DNA of 64,000 nucleotides from NCBI GenBank assembly GCA_012295275.1, contig CM022673.1:8403811-8467810 (forward strand), in the 5' to 3' direction. The stretch is from Chrysomallon squamiferum (lineage: Eukaryota > Mollusca > Gastropoda > Neomphalida > Peltospiridae). Below, one piece after another: positions 1 to 15,147 of this stretch. Numbering within the stretch: the first letter of the stretch is position 1; every line of letters starts with the position of its first letter. The notes beneath the pieces were generated by a model that saw only the letters and a program-made list of their open reading frames with translations, had not been told where the DNA came from and ran no database searches. A program made the translations under genes and the position numbers.

Positions 1-321
1 GGCGTACAGTAAATATTTCATTAAATATTTTGTTCATGTTAAGTGATGAGAAACGAGAAGCAATTTTCTGTCCCACAAAATTATGAATGAAAATTCGCTG
101 AGTTTTGTTTACTTCAAACTTGACCGTAAAATCTCAAATTACAATATTTAATTCATCGCCTCGCACCATGACATCGAGTTATGTGATTAAATGATGTGCA
201 ATATTATATATGCTTAACACAGTTTCAAGTTTGCTGTGGATTAATATTCACGTGCGTACACTAGTCCTCAATGAAATACATATTCATCTCCCAAAGAAAC
301 ACACAGATACAGAATTTAATT

Positions 322-361
<40 letters not shown>

Positions 362-630
362 AAGAGCAGAGAAAGAGAGAGTCGCAGATACAGAGACATA
401 GAAAAAAAATTGATGTACGGATGTATTATTTTATTGTCCAAACTCAGACAAACATGATGATACATACCCACTGCCAAACGTACACATCTACCCTTCGTAG
501 AGGCTTTGACGTGGATATATATATAAAATTCATGAATATTTTGTTTCTTACATGGTTTTCCGCACGACTCATTAAATAATGATGTAACTATATCACTTAG
601 TTTTTCAAGGTTTTCTTTTCTAGTAAAGTC

Positions 631-667
<37 letters not shown>

Positions 668-1501
668 AAAATCAAGGTTAATGGCAAACTGTCAGATAAA
701 GTATATAAAGATATAAAGATATAAGACAGTGATAAATAGAGGAAGGTAGGAAGGGATTAAAATAAAAAAAAATAAAAAAGAGGCATATTGAATAACAGAA
801 AGAGTATACACATACACACACAAACAACACAAACACACATACACACATATATACAAAAAAAAAATATATATATATAAATAAAAATAAAAAATAAATTGAC
901 ACTGGCTAAAATATGGTGATGTAAAAACATTGAACACTATTTCCCATTTTTGCAATGTTTGTACAGAAACACACACACACACAAAACAAACAAAGACGCA
1001 ACCCTCAGAGAACCTGGTGCATCATCGACTGATTTCTTTTTTGAAGAGTATATATAAATATAAATATATATATATTAGAAATAGTGACAGACAGACACAG
1101 TGGAATAAAAATGAGGGACAACAATAATCGTATACATTGTACATTTTTTTTTTTTTTAAAAAGAAGAAGAAGAAAAAAAAGGAGTTTTGCACTCTTATCT
1201 GCAACAAAAGAGAGAGAGAGAGATAAAAGAACTGACCAACAAAGCCCGAATAGCATAACGCTTGATTAACTAAGCGGATAAAAACAAACAGTTAAAAACC
1301 CAGCAGGTAACAGTGCATTGTTAATGTTACCGGTATTCTGAGCTTTAAAACGTGTTTCCTCTCTTTGTAATTGTCCCGAACTGCAAACAGAAACTTAATA
1401 CGAGAACCTCAAACAGACTGAACTTGAACATTAGCGAGAAAGAAAGAAAGAATTAGACAGAATGAGAGAAAGACGGATAGGTGGATTTGATGAATAGATA
1501 T

Positions 1502-1728
1502 TATATTATCAGAGAGACGGATGGTTGGATCGATGGATGAATGAATAGATCGGCGCATAGACCAATGGATGGATGGATGGATGGATAATAAATGGAAGAC
1601 TGAAGAGATGGATGGATGAATGGATGGATGGATGGATGGATGGATGGAGTGATAGACAGATGGGTGTTTGGATCGATGAATAAATGGAAGAATAACTGGA
1701 TGGACGAATGAAAGATGGACAGACAGAC

Positions 1729-1795
<67 letters not shown>
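1502..1795. repeat. (ATGG)n, (GACA)n and (GA)n compound microsatellite
   Basis: Degenerate ATGG/GGAT tetramers fill 1502-1700, a short GACA run follows at about 1717-1733, then an uninterrupted (GA)n run to 1795. The Ser/Leu/His/Pro frames on the minus strand (1409-1858) are translations of this repeat. Confidence 0.9.
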
Positions 1796-1799
<4 letters not shown>

Positions 1800-2274
1800 A
1801 TGATAAAGAGACAATAATTACTTTTATTGTTCAGTATAAACTGAGTCAAGTACGGCACTGGACTTAGTGCATTGTCACGGCCTTAGAAAATCTCCATCTA
1901 CTCGACCACTTCAAGGTCTTCAGTGTTTTTGTTATCAAAAGCCGTGTCCTGTCTCTAAGCGATCTCTTCTTTTGTCCCGCCGAGGTGCAGAGCACGTGGA
2001 TTCACCGATAAATACACTTCCCACGCAGACAATAACGAAGAACATGTCTGCTCGAAGATGTCAACAAATATTTCATGTATCTATGGCAGCTTGGCCTATT
2101 TCTCTTTGAAGAAACCGTCCCGCAATTTAATACCAGTTTATCTATCTATGTCACATCCATATTTCTTATTTGGCTCTTAATATTTGCTTAAGTAACCCGC
2201 TATTCATGGAAAATACTCGATGTATTATACGACAACAAATATTTTGTTTGATCTAGGCCGGTTTAATCAGTGAA

Positions 2275-2420
2275 AATACAAGGGCCGCGGATAAATACAA
2301 ACACGGAAGTTTACTCCGGCCGCGGGACCAGCCAATCAGAGGAGGCATACTGATCACAGCACAGCCAATCAGCGACCAGTTTCGATTTTATCTGAAACTT
2401 TAGAATCTGTTTAGTCTGAA
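2275..2420. promoter_or_regulatory. GC-rich patch with two CCAAT boxes, promoter-like
   Basis: Two identical AGCCAATCAG-type elements occur 33 bp apart (CCAAT at 2332 and 2365). They sit next to two CCGCGG palindromes (2285 and 2319) and a CGGAAGT ETS-like site. This is the composition of an NF-Y/ETS promoter or enhancer. No gene was found on either side, so the role is inference. Confidence 0.3.
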
Positions 2421-2637
2421 AGTTCCATTGACACTCAGCATTAAGCGATAAGAAAGAAATAATTTATAGCTCAGTTTGATCGTGTTGGGTTATTATTGTG
2501 TGTTTGAATAATGAAGGGCCACCAAGAAGTGTCATGAATGTCCAAGAAGTAGGTGAAAAAAGAAAAAAAAAGAAGAGTCAGAATTATAAAAATATATTAG
2601 AGAATGTAATAAATAAACAACCAAAGACATAATAAAC

Positions 2638-2716
2638 GAAAAACAAACAAACAAACCATCAAACAAACAAACAAACAAATAAACAAACAAACAAAACAAA
2701 CAAACAAATAAATAAC
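2638..2716. repeat. (CAAA)n microsatellite
   Basis: About 18 CAAA/AAAC units with occasional TAAA interruptions. Ordinary simple repeat. Confidence 0.85.
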
Positions 2717-3581
2717 TGGAAAATACTTGTTTTTATTATATACAATCGTATCCGACTCAAAACATAGTCACAATGAGACAACTCAGACTATTAAACACAT
2801 TGCCTTCCCCTGCCCACACGTAAAATCCTGGATCCTGGGCCATTGTGAAATTTAATATACGATTTAGACGTTAGCGGTCTTATATCCAAGCAATTCTAAA
2901 AAAAAAAAAAAAAAAAAATCTGTAGGAAGAAAATCCATACCGGGATCAAATTTCAATTATTCACTTTTAAAAAAAAAAAAAAAAAAAACCTCCACAAAAC
3001 AAACAAACAAATTCACGCGGAGTTCTTTTTTAACATGCACGGTTCCATGCGGAGGAGATTTCAATACAACTGTTTGAGAGCCGTCTTCTGTCGTCGAAGC
3101 AATACCGCCGTTTCGCATGACGAAATGGGACTTAAAAAAAAACTTGCACGTGAAACTTAGCACGTTCTCTTTTGTTTGTTTGCCATCTACCGGAAATAAT
3201 GATTACAATAAAAAAAAAATATTTTCCGCACGTATGTTACACTCAGAGCTCAGTTCAAATGTTCGGATGTGACAACGAAGAAAAGATAACTCCACAGATA
3301 ACAGGTTTATACATAATCAAATGAAAAACTGCAAATCGGTTTGATTGATACTTGGCAAGAATGCTCGTTGTCGTTAAATAATAATAATAATAATAATATT
3401 GTACGACGGTTCGTATTGCAAGATCAGCAACAACAACAACATTAATATCATAATCCGCCGCAATAATATTATGATAAGTGCTAACATTTCCAAAAACATC
3501 AACAACAGTTAAAAACCTAGAAACAGTCACAGACATATTTTTAATGTATTTATCCGCTATAGTCTTTTTTTAAAAGATTTT

Positions 3582-3716
<135 letters not shown>

Positions 3717-4112
3717 CAATACAAGTTCTCTGAAAATGTTTATCTTTCACCATGACTCATCTAAATGAGTTCTTTCCACATACATTATGTATGTTTTCAA
3801 ACAGAACAAGAATTTACAAAGAAAACGTATATTTTAACTCGGCTATGAGTATGACAGTGCCCTTTAAAGTGAGATATAGCCAAATAAGTTAACTTTATGT
3901 GTGTGTTAATGTCGTGTTATGCAAAATGAATTATGTATTTCTAAATAAGCAAGACTGATTAATCCTTCGTAGCATGACATTGAACGATTTAACCTGAAAA
4001 CAGATTAACCCAGAAAAAAATGACCTTTGAGTGTAAATCGCTTTGGTATAGATATAGATGAAATTATTAATCATTTATTCACCAATAGCTAATGGAAAAA
4101 TAACTTGTTTTC

Positions 4113-6933
<2,821 letters not shown>

Positions 6934-7480
6934 ACTATAATATATTCTGCTATGCTATGCTATACTTTACTGTACTATACTATACTATACCATACTATAC
7001 AATACTATACTACACTATACTATACAGTACTATACTATACTATACTTGCTGTACTATATTATATTGTACTATGCACGCTCTGATGTTCTTATGCTGTTTT
7101 AGTATACTAAGCGGAAATAAAATATACTAAACTATGCTATACTGTACTGTATTATATTGTACTGTACTATATTACACAATACTATACTATACTAAACTAT
7201 ACTATACTATACTGAACTATACTATACAGTACTGTATTATAATGTACCATACTAATCTATACTATACTATACTATACTATACTGTACTATACAATGCTTT
7301 ACTATATTGTATTGTTCTGTACTGTATTATACTATATATACTATACTGTACTATACTATATTATACTACACTATGCTATACTATAATACACTATTTTATA
7401 CTATACTATCGAATACTAAAACTTACTTTACTTTTAGTATACAGTACTTTGCTATATCGTGTCATGCTATGCTATATCAC
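6934..7480. repeat. Degenerate TATAC pentanucleotide array, two blocks
   Basis: A ~550 bp array of TATAC/ACTAT pentamers with substitutions (TGTAC, TATTA) has a ~70 bp spacer at about 7065-7130. Because five codons span three pentamers, any frame can stay open and yields a Tyr-Tyr-Thr-Ile-Leu periodic peptide, so the frames at 6882-7130 and 7134-7496 are not genes. Confidence 0.9.
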
Positions 7481-9213
7481 TGCAGTCTTACACTAATCTA
7501 TTGTTTTATAATATTCCTGTTACTACTCTTACTGTTATTATACATATTAAAATATAAATCGTTATCATCATCTTCGTCACAGTCCAAGGTCAGTCCTCGG
7601 TAAGAGAATGAAAGAGAGTGAAAGAAGGAATTAAATAAATAAATATAATAAAAAATAAAAAAGGAAGTTAAGTATATAGAAGAAGAAGAAGAAGAAGAAA
7701 CCCTGGAAATAAAGAAAAGGTTTGTAAAATAATGATTACAATGCAAAATAAACAATATTAGCTGTAACAACTACAAAACAATCTCCCAACAACGGAGGTT
7801 TAAGATGAATTTTTTCATTTTTTCTTTTTTATATATTTATATATTATATATAACAAATAAATAAATAAATAATTTTAAAAAATATCAAAACGAAAAAAAT
7901 TACGGAAATTATTTTCATGATTTCGTAAAAAGTTTGAATTCAAAAATTTAAATTTCTTCATGCTTGCAAGATGTACATTTAGCACGTTGCAGCTTAGTTT
8001 TAAAATAGCATTTCGTTTAATTTTTATTTTTACTCTTTCCTTTTCATTTCCTTTTTTAGCAAATGTTATATGTCAAAGTGCATAATATGTGTGTGTGTGT
8101 GTGTGTATGTGTGTAGATAGATAGACAGACAGACAGACAGAGAGACAGAGAGAAATAGATCAATATTATTTATTATTATTTATTCACAATAGGCCTACCA
8201 CTTCTGCTCATATTATTTCATACAGTGTAAATAAAATAACACCAAAATACAATCAAAAACATTTCGAAATATGTGTATATTGTTATTTATATAATAAACA
8301 AACTGTTTGAATCGTTGCTATTATGATTGTTTGGGGTCTACCTGACAGTTAACCCGTATATCGAGTGTGAAGTGGAATAATAAATTAAAACGTGATGTTT
8401 ACAATCACTGAGCCGAACAACAACCATTTATTTACCAAGTTGTAGAGATATTAGCATTTGACTCAATGGAATTTCAATTCTTCAGAACTCCCAAATTGCT
8501 AAAGGCGAATTTAAACGAAACGAATTGTATAAACGATCTGCAGCATTTGAAGTTTAGGGTCAGAGGAATCTTCATCTCGATTTAAAAAAATTATTTATCT
8601 ATTTAACAGTGACGGTCGTAGATTTATTTACAGGAGATTTGGGCAAACAGACAACACATTCATATTTATGAACAAAGAGAAACAGTATATTACATATTAT
8701 AAAGACATACATATATACATACATGTGTTACGTACACACATACATACATATATACATACTCATCACTGTATGCATTCTTACATATATACATACACATACA
8801 CACACTGAATTAAATACAGACATTAAACGATTTCAAACAATGACGCTGTGTGAACGGGCCTTAATGAAAACCCCAGTGACTCTAGCATAAAAAAGAAAAT
8901 CGTCATAAAATTATTAACTAAGTTAAACATCTCGGGGTCATTGGGGTACGAAATGCACTGTTTAGTAAATACAGAGGACTGTCGACCATAAAATGTATCA
9001 TACTTCACAAGGGACGCAACCTTGATCCTTAGCACATTAAAGACATCAAATTTTATATCCTCTTTATTACACAAATATTACGTGGCTGGTCTCATTGTTA
9101 TACAGTATTTGAGTGTTTCATATTTTACTTGTTCTTTCACTCTTTAACTTTTTGCTTTATTTTATTTTATTTTTTTGAAATCATAATTATTGTTTGGTCG
9201 AGTTATTAGTCAT
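7481..9213. other. Intergenic, no gene seen
   Basis: AT-rich DNA with short (GAA)n at 7680-7700, (GT)n and (GACA)n at 8089-8141, and TACA-rich sequence at 8705-8810. The minus frame at 8823-9074 (83 codons, non-repetitive) has no family I recognise and lacks convincing gene structure. Confidence 0.6.
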
Positions 9214-9382
9214 TTTATTATTATTATTATTAGTAGTAGTAGTAGTAGTAGTAATAGTAGTTGTTGTTGTAGTAGTAGTAGTAGTAGCAGCAGCATACTG
9301 TTACTACTTATGCTACTATTAATACTACTACAACTAGAACTACAGTTACTTCTATTATTACTACTATTACTACTTCTACAAT

Positions 9383-9432
<50 letters not shown>

Positions 9433-9441
9433 TTACTACTA
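9214..9441. repeat. Triplet block switching from (AGT)n to (ACT)n
   Basis: TTA units pass into (AGT)n to about 9290, then after a short CAGCAG turn the strand sense reverses to (ACT)n up to 9441. The halves are reverse complements and could fold as a hairpin. The Leu-rich frame here is an artefact. Confidence 0.9.
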
Positions 9442-9446
9442 CTATA

Positions 9447-9531
9447 GAAAACTGGTCATTCCGTGAAGGTGTGACGTCATTATCGATTACTGAATTTTAC
9501 AGATTAGAGTTACTCCACTACGGGCTATAAA
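9447..9531 (+). repeat. Dispersed repeat copy A (partner at 12369-12453)
   Basis: About 85 bp match 12369-12453 at roughly 80% by eye, both starting GAAAACTGGTC and sharing GACGTCAT and CGATTACTGAATTTTA. The pair probably comes from an interspersed element that I cannot name. Confidence 0.65.
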
Positions 9532-10342
9532 TACTACTACTACTACTACTGCAGCTGCAACTGCTACCACTACTACTACTTTTACTACTATCGACATCAG
9601 TAAGACTTCACCGCAATAAACACTAGTACTACTATTACTACTATTACTGCAGTCAAGGCCACTGTACAAAAACCTTTTTTTTTTTTTTTTTTTCTTTTTT
9701 ACATTTCATTTCATCTTTCTTTCTTTTCTAAGTTAAACCAGCCTTTTCATTCTTTCTTTGATTTAATTAACTGATTGAAAAAAAAAAAAAAACCATTCAT
9801 TAAAATATTTTCTATTGTTATTTAATAGGTCCATTAACTTATATACTTTTATAAGGTCATCCATTACGTTAACGATAATTATCTGCATCTACAACAAACA
9901 AGTTAGTTTAAGAAAGAGGTCAGAAGAAACCCTACTAATCTTCTTTTTTTTCTTTTTTTTTTTTTTAAATAATTAAAAATAATGAGATAAAAACAAAAAA
10001 ATAAAATAAAATAAAAATTCCTCAGCTTTCTAAAATTATCACAGCCCTAAGCTGAATGGCTAAAATAAAAAAAAATAAAAAATATCCACCCTCGGGCCTA
10101 TTGATGTTATGTCCAGTAAATAATACTAAAATAATAGAAAAAAACCTCAGAACAAATGACCAATTAACCGATAATCGAAATAAACTATTAAATCCTTTTA
10201 TCTCCCCCTTTTTCATCTTCTCTTTAGAAGAAGATAAAATTGAAATCGTTACCGGTGGGCGTCTGTTAAATTTTATATGTTAAAACTGAAAGCTGAAAGA
10301 TATTTTGTGAGTCATGATGGTGTCGTTATTGTGGTAACATCA
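9532..10342. other. Intergenic with (ACT)n and poly(T) runs, no gene seen
   Basis: Short ACT/ACC triplets at 9535-9650, poly(T) runs near 9676-9693 and 9947-9966, and poly(A) at 9779-9792. The remainder is AT-rich with no coding signal. Confidence 0.6.
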
Positions 10343-10450
10343 TGTATGTATGTATGTATGTATGTATGTATGTATGTATGTATGTATGTATGTATGTATG
10401 TATGTATGTATGTATGTACGTATGTGTGTATGTCTGTATGTATGTATGTA
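10343..10450. repeat. (TATG)n microsatellite
   Basis: About 26 TATG units with a few CATG, CTGT and TACG variants. The Met-Tyr-Val-Cys frames across it are repeat artefacts. Confidence 0.95.
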
Positions 10451-10872
10451 AAGGGACAGAACAGAGAAAGAATCCCAGAAGCAGAGTTTTGAATGCAAGG
10501 TGACTCGCCTTCCAAACAGTAACATCACTTTTCCCCTACAATTTTCCTCAACCACAAACACTTCCACCACTTATGGATTTAATCCACTTTAAATTATTTC
10601 TTATGGAGATAACTGATTCGGCTTTCTGAAACGAATTAAGATCGAGCACAGAGGTGCCATTGTAAAACAAATTAAACCCGCCAACGATTTATTCTTTGTA
10701 GGATTTTTGTACTTCTTACTTTGTGTTCTTCATCTAACCTGATAATGGTTACAAATGTCACACAAATACATTTATAAAGGTTTTAATTTATCAGCATAGT
10801 AAACTAACACTAAAGTTATTTTGACCATCACTGTTACTTATTACTTTTGAAATTACGGCTACCGCCACTCAA

Positions 10873-10929
<57 letters not shown>

Positions 10930-11340
10930 GTTACTGTTACTGCTACTGCTACTGCTACTACTACTACTACTACTACTGCTGCTACTTTCATAAGTACTAC
11001 TTCTATGAGCATCATTACCAGTACAACAAAAACTTTGCTACAGTTATTATTATTATTCTGTTATTATTATTACCTTTACTTCTGCTACTACTATTACAAC
11101 TACTACCTCTTCTGATTCTTTCACTGCTAGCACTATTTATCCTCTGCTGTTAATATTACTTTCACTATTACAGCTTTTGCTACTCTCTCAACGATTAACA
11201 CGCTTACTAACTACACCACTATTATAATCAGTACTAATATTACTCTACTGCCATTTAATCTGCAATTCTCCTACAACTACCATGATCACCACCACGACTA
11301 CTACTACTACTACTACTACTCTGCTACTACTGCTTTTATT
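10873..11340. repeat. (ACT)n array and flanking degenerate ACT/ATT triplets
   Basis: A perfect (ACT)n core runs to about 10930 and then decays into TTACTG, TACTGC and ATT triplets as far as 11340. This pattern suggests a long triplet array that has aged by point mutation. Confidence 0.85.
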
Positions 11341-14070
11341 ACTTGATAACCTTAAAAATGTTCAGTGTAATTTTATATTTCGTAAGATTAATTTATATGT
11401 ATGTATGTATTTATGGTATGGAAAGTAAAAGATTATTATGTAACATATTAGAGTGGGTGGGGTGATTAAAGTATTAATATACAACAATGCATCAGAGACT
11501 AATTAAGTATCGTTACAAATTCGATATCATGTAAACATATTACACCTTCAGCTATAATTATCTTGAATCCTATACATTCTTACAGTTATATATATAAATT
11601 AACCTTTACCAATGGATGTGTTAAATAATCTACACAAACTGAGTTGTGTGAATGCCATTCGGTCGCGCACACGTGGAAACAGGAAATAAAAGCTAATTCA
11701 TTTACAGAAACTATGATGTACAGTAATTCTCATTTCTTTGTTTCTTTCACTGTTTAAATATTATTTTCTTATTTATCAGGCTGTGTTTGCAAAATAGCTG
11801 CCCAATGAACCAGTTGCCCGAGGATCCTATAAATTTGATACCGAATTTTAAATAATATTTCTTTATTTACCGTCAATATTTTGATATTGACCGTCAATAT
11901 TTCTTACATCATGGTTCCTGTGTTTGTTTTACACTTTTGTAGAGTGTGTATGCAACATTATACATAGCTTAATTAAGAAGGAAGCATTGTTAAATGCGTT
12001 CCTTGTTATTTGTGTTATTAGGTGTGAATTGGTGTTGTAAAATAATTTCTAGATTGCCGTTTTTTCCTCTCTTTTGGGATGTGGACATAACAGTTCTCTT
12101 GATGCTAATCACTTGTGGAGACAGCGGAATTCTTCTCTCACAACAAGATTATAGAGAAAAACGAGATATTGTATTTAAATAGTCAAAGGAAAACAAATCT
12201 TATTCCGTAAAAAATATTTTTTTGTACTTCTCTGCAAACAATATCATATACTTAAACATTCAACAGATGATACCTTTAGCATACACTGAAGACAGTTAGC
12301 TTGTTAAATGTTAATAATAAAGCTTGACAACGAAGAAGCGTTACGAAACATGGTGAAAAATCCCGATCGAAAACTGGTCGTTCCGTAAAAGTATGACGTC
12401 ATGTATCGATTACTGAATTTTATTAATTACCGTTATTCCACTATTCGGTGTAACATATACATACATATCAAACACGCAAACACGAACATATATATCCGCT
12501 TCTTCACCTAAACATACAAGATTAATATATATGGCATTAATCAAAAAAGAAAAACAGAAACCCAGGCTCATAAATATGATATTTATTTACAAATAACAAA
12601 TGACCACCCGTTTTACAGAACACAACACAGAACACTTAAACGTTGTTTATAAATAGCACATATAAAACCTGGACAGTCGACATGCTAGCATTTTCAACCG
12701 TGGAAGTTAAATAAAATAACACAAATTTATATCCAAAGAAAAAATAAAATAGACATTTTTTATTTTTTATTTCAAGTATAAATAAAATAGAATAAGATAA
12801 AATGAAAAATAAAATTAAAATTAGATTAACAGAACAATAGAATTAAAATTTAAATCTATAAAAAAAAAATGACATGTAATGTAAAATATAATAAAATTAA
12901 ACAGAATAGAATAAAATAAACCAAGAAATAAAAATAATGTATCAGTAAAAAAGCAAAAAGAAGAATTAATCAAAAATTAAATATATATAATATATATTTA
13001 TATAACATAATATAATATAAATTAAATACATTTCAGTCTTTAATATCTCAACTCATCTACCTTTCTGCTAATTTGTATGATATCATACAATCTGAAAACA
13101 AAAATATTTCTAATAATAACATAAACCGTTATAAATATGAACTGTTATGTAATTTTCATATTTGTCTATTATAGTTTATTAATTAAATAGTTTAGTATTA
13201 TCAATGATAAACTAAAAAAAAAAAATATTTTTTTTTTTTTTAGAAATACCCGTGTGTTAAATTAAGGATTTTATTAAGTTGGACCAGTGAAAATAATACA
13301 CGTCCTACAAAATCTAGACTTGTATCAGAAATGATAGATAATGTTGATGATGAAAAGGATGATGATTAGCCGATGTATAATGATGTGGTAATGATGATGT
13401 TGTTGATGATGATGGTGATCATGATGGTTGTTATTATAATTATAATTACTGTTGTTGTTGTTGTTGTTGTTGATGTCGGTGCTGATGATTATTGTTTACT
13501 ATTACTGTTATAATGTTGTTATTTTTGATCATCATCATCATCATCATAGTGATGATATTGACTATTTTATGATAGTGACAAAAACAGAAATGATTATCTT
13601 TAAACAGTTTGGAATGACTTGCATGCATTAAATGCTGAAAAGGAATTCATTTATTTAAAAAAAAAATACAATGAAAGAAAAAAAAAAAGAAGAAGAAGAA
13701 GAAGAATTTTTTTTTTTTTAAAACCCTAAACACTATAATAAATCAACGAACCAAACAAATAAAATAAAAAAAACAATTACACTATTTCTTTCTTCAAATT
13801 TCACAAGAGAAAGGATTTACAATGTTCACTATGCATTTTAAAGGTAAGTTAAAAATTAATTAGCTTATTGTAAAAGCTGATTTCAGAGTCATTATTGCAC
13901 TTATATCATATATAATTGTTGGTATTTTAAAAAATATTTAAAAACGTAAATAAATAAACAGTATTTAAATAAAGAAAATATTAAAAAGATGGGGGGTGGG
14001 AATCCCCAAAAGAAATAAACTGATTGCTTTGATGAAGATGTTTATGAAAATAATCTGAATATCAAAATCC
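11341..14070. other. Intergenic AT-rich, no gene seen
   Basis: Contains A/T-rich AAAT-type sequence at 12720-13020 and ATG/TGA/TTG triplets at 13330-13560, plus the repeat copy at 12369. The frame at 11994-12182 (+) is hydrophobic but has no signal for a real exon. Confidence 0.6.
12369..12453 (+). repeat. Dispersed repeat copy B (partner at 9447-9531)
   Basis: Direct-orientation partner of the copy at 9447. Both contain a TGACGTCAT cAMP-response-like palindrome at the same internal position. The flanks differ, which argues for dispersal rather than a local tandem duplication. Confidence 0.65.
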
Positions 14071-14072
14071 TA

Positions 14073-15046
14073 AAGAATGTCTGAGTTTGTACACAAAATA
14101 TGTTACGCCTTAAAAAGTATTTAAGGCCATACATCAAGTATTTGATATTAGAGAATGTTTAATCATAGAATGTTAGAGATATTACACAGAATGTTTCTTC
14201 TCAAAATCTGAATGTTTTAAGTGAATTACAGAATAGACAGAATATTTTTGTCTTAAATGACATCATTCGTGTAATTTTTGAAGTCATGAAGAATTATCCT
14301 GTTTTAGGATAGATATAGAATGTTTTATGTTCTAGCCACATTGTTTAGGATACAATACAGAATGTTTTATGTTCATATGTTAGCCACGTTGTTTAGGATA
14401 CCATACAGAATGTTTTATTTCCAAAGAATGTTCCAAGCCATATGTCAACTTTGATGATAAATGTAGGAAGTTTTATATCACAAAGAATGTTTGATTTCAT
14501 ACGAAGAATTGTTTCGTGTCATAAAGGTTATATGATGTCATACTGAGTATGTTAAATGTCAAAGACAGAAGGTTTTATGCCTTCAAGAATGTTTGGTATC
14601 AAACGTAGCATATTCTATTATAAAGAAGTTTTTACTTGCAGAAAGAATGTTTGATGGCTTATGAAAAAAATATTTGATGTCATATTCAAAATATTTTATG
14701 TCTAAAGAATTTCATGTTATAATAAGATTTTCTTTACTACGAACAAAAATGTTTGACGTGTCACACAAGACATTCTGTAGCAGAATGTTTTGTTTCATAA
14801 AAAAAATATATATATATTTTATTTTTATTTAATAATTATTTTAACTTTTTTAAATCGAAAATGGGATGTCTGAGATCATACAATGACTGACAATTTCAGG
14901 TCATGTGAAAAGAAAATTCTAAGTAATTCAGAAAAAAAATAGTTTTTGAGATCATACGCTGATTTCTGATGTCATGTTCAGAATGTTTGAGGTCACTCGG
15001 TGAACATTTGATGTCATAATCTTAAATGTTAACGTCATAAACTTAA
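14073..15046. repeat. ~1 kb degenerate minisatellite based on GAATGTTTKATGTCATA
   Basis: Variants of a ~19-20 bp unit, GAATGTTT(T/G)ATGTCATA, recur across the segment, with about 17 recognisable AATGTTT cores and several GATGTCATA cores. Within it a 48 bp unit (TAGCCAC...TTTAGGATA...ACAGAATGTTTTATG) repeats at 14333 and 14381, with a partial earlier copy. The array is old and strongly diverged, and does not belong to a microsatellite class. Confidence 0.6.
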
Positions 15047-15108
15047 TTGAGCTTGGTGGTTTAGGCAGTATTTAAGTGCATGTCGTACAAATAGAGTGAA
15101 ATGTAAAA

Positions 15109-15147
<39 letters not shown>

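Larger units (their letters stand above)
1..3540. other. Intergenic, low-complexity rich, no gene seen
   Basis: AT-rich unique sequence with poly(A) runs at 326-359, 637-665 and 2899-2918, CA-rich and TA-rich patches at 805-880, and the repeats listed separately. The open frame at 1867-2109 (+) has no recognisable domain. The only notable non-repeat patch is the GC-rich CCAAT segment at 2275-2420. Confidence 0.7.

Noticed and set aside
8823-9074. 83-codon minus frame with mixed composition
   Set aside because: No recognisable family, no promoter or splice signals, and AT-rich base composition like the surrounding DNA. Kept only as a note.
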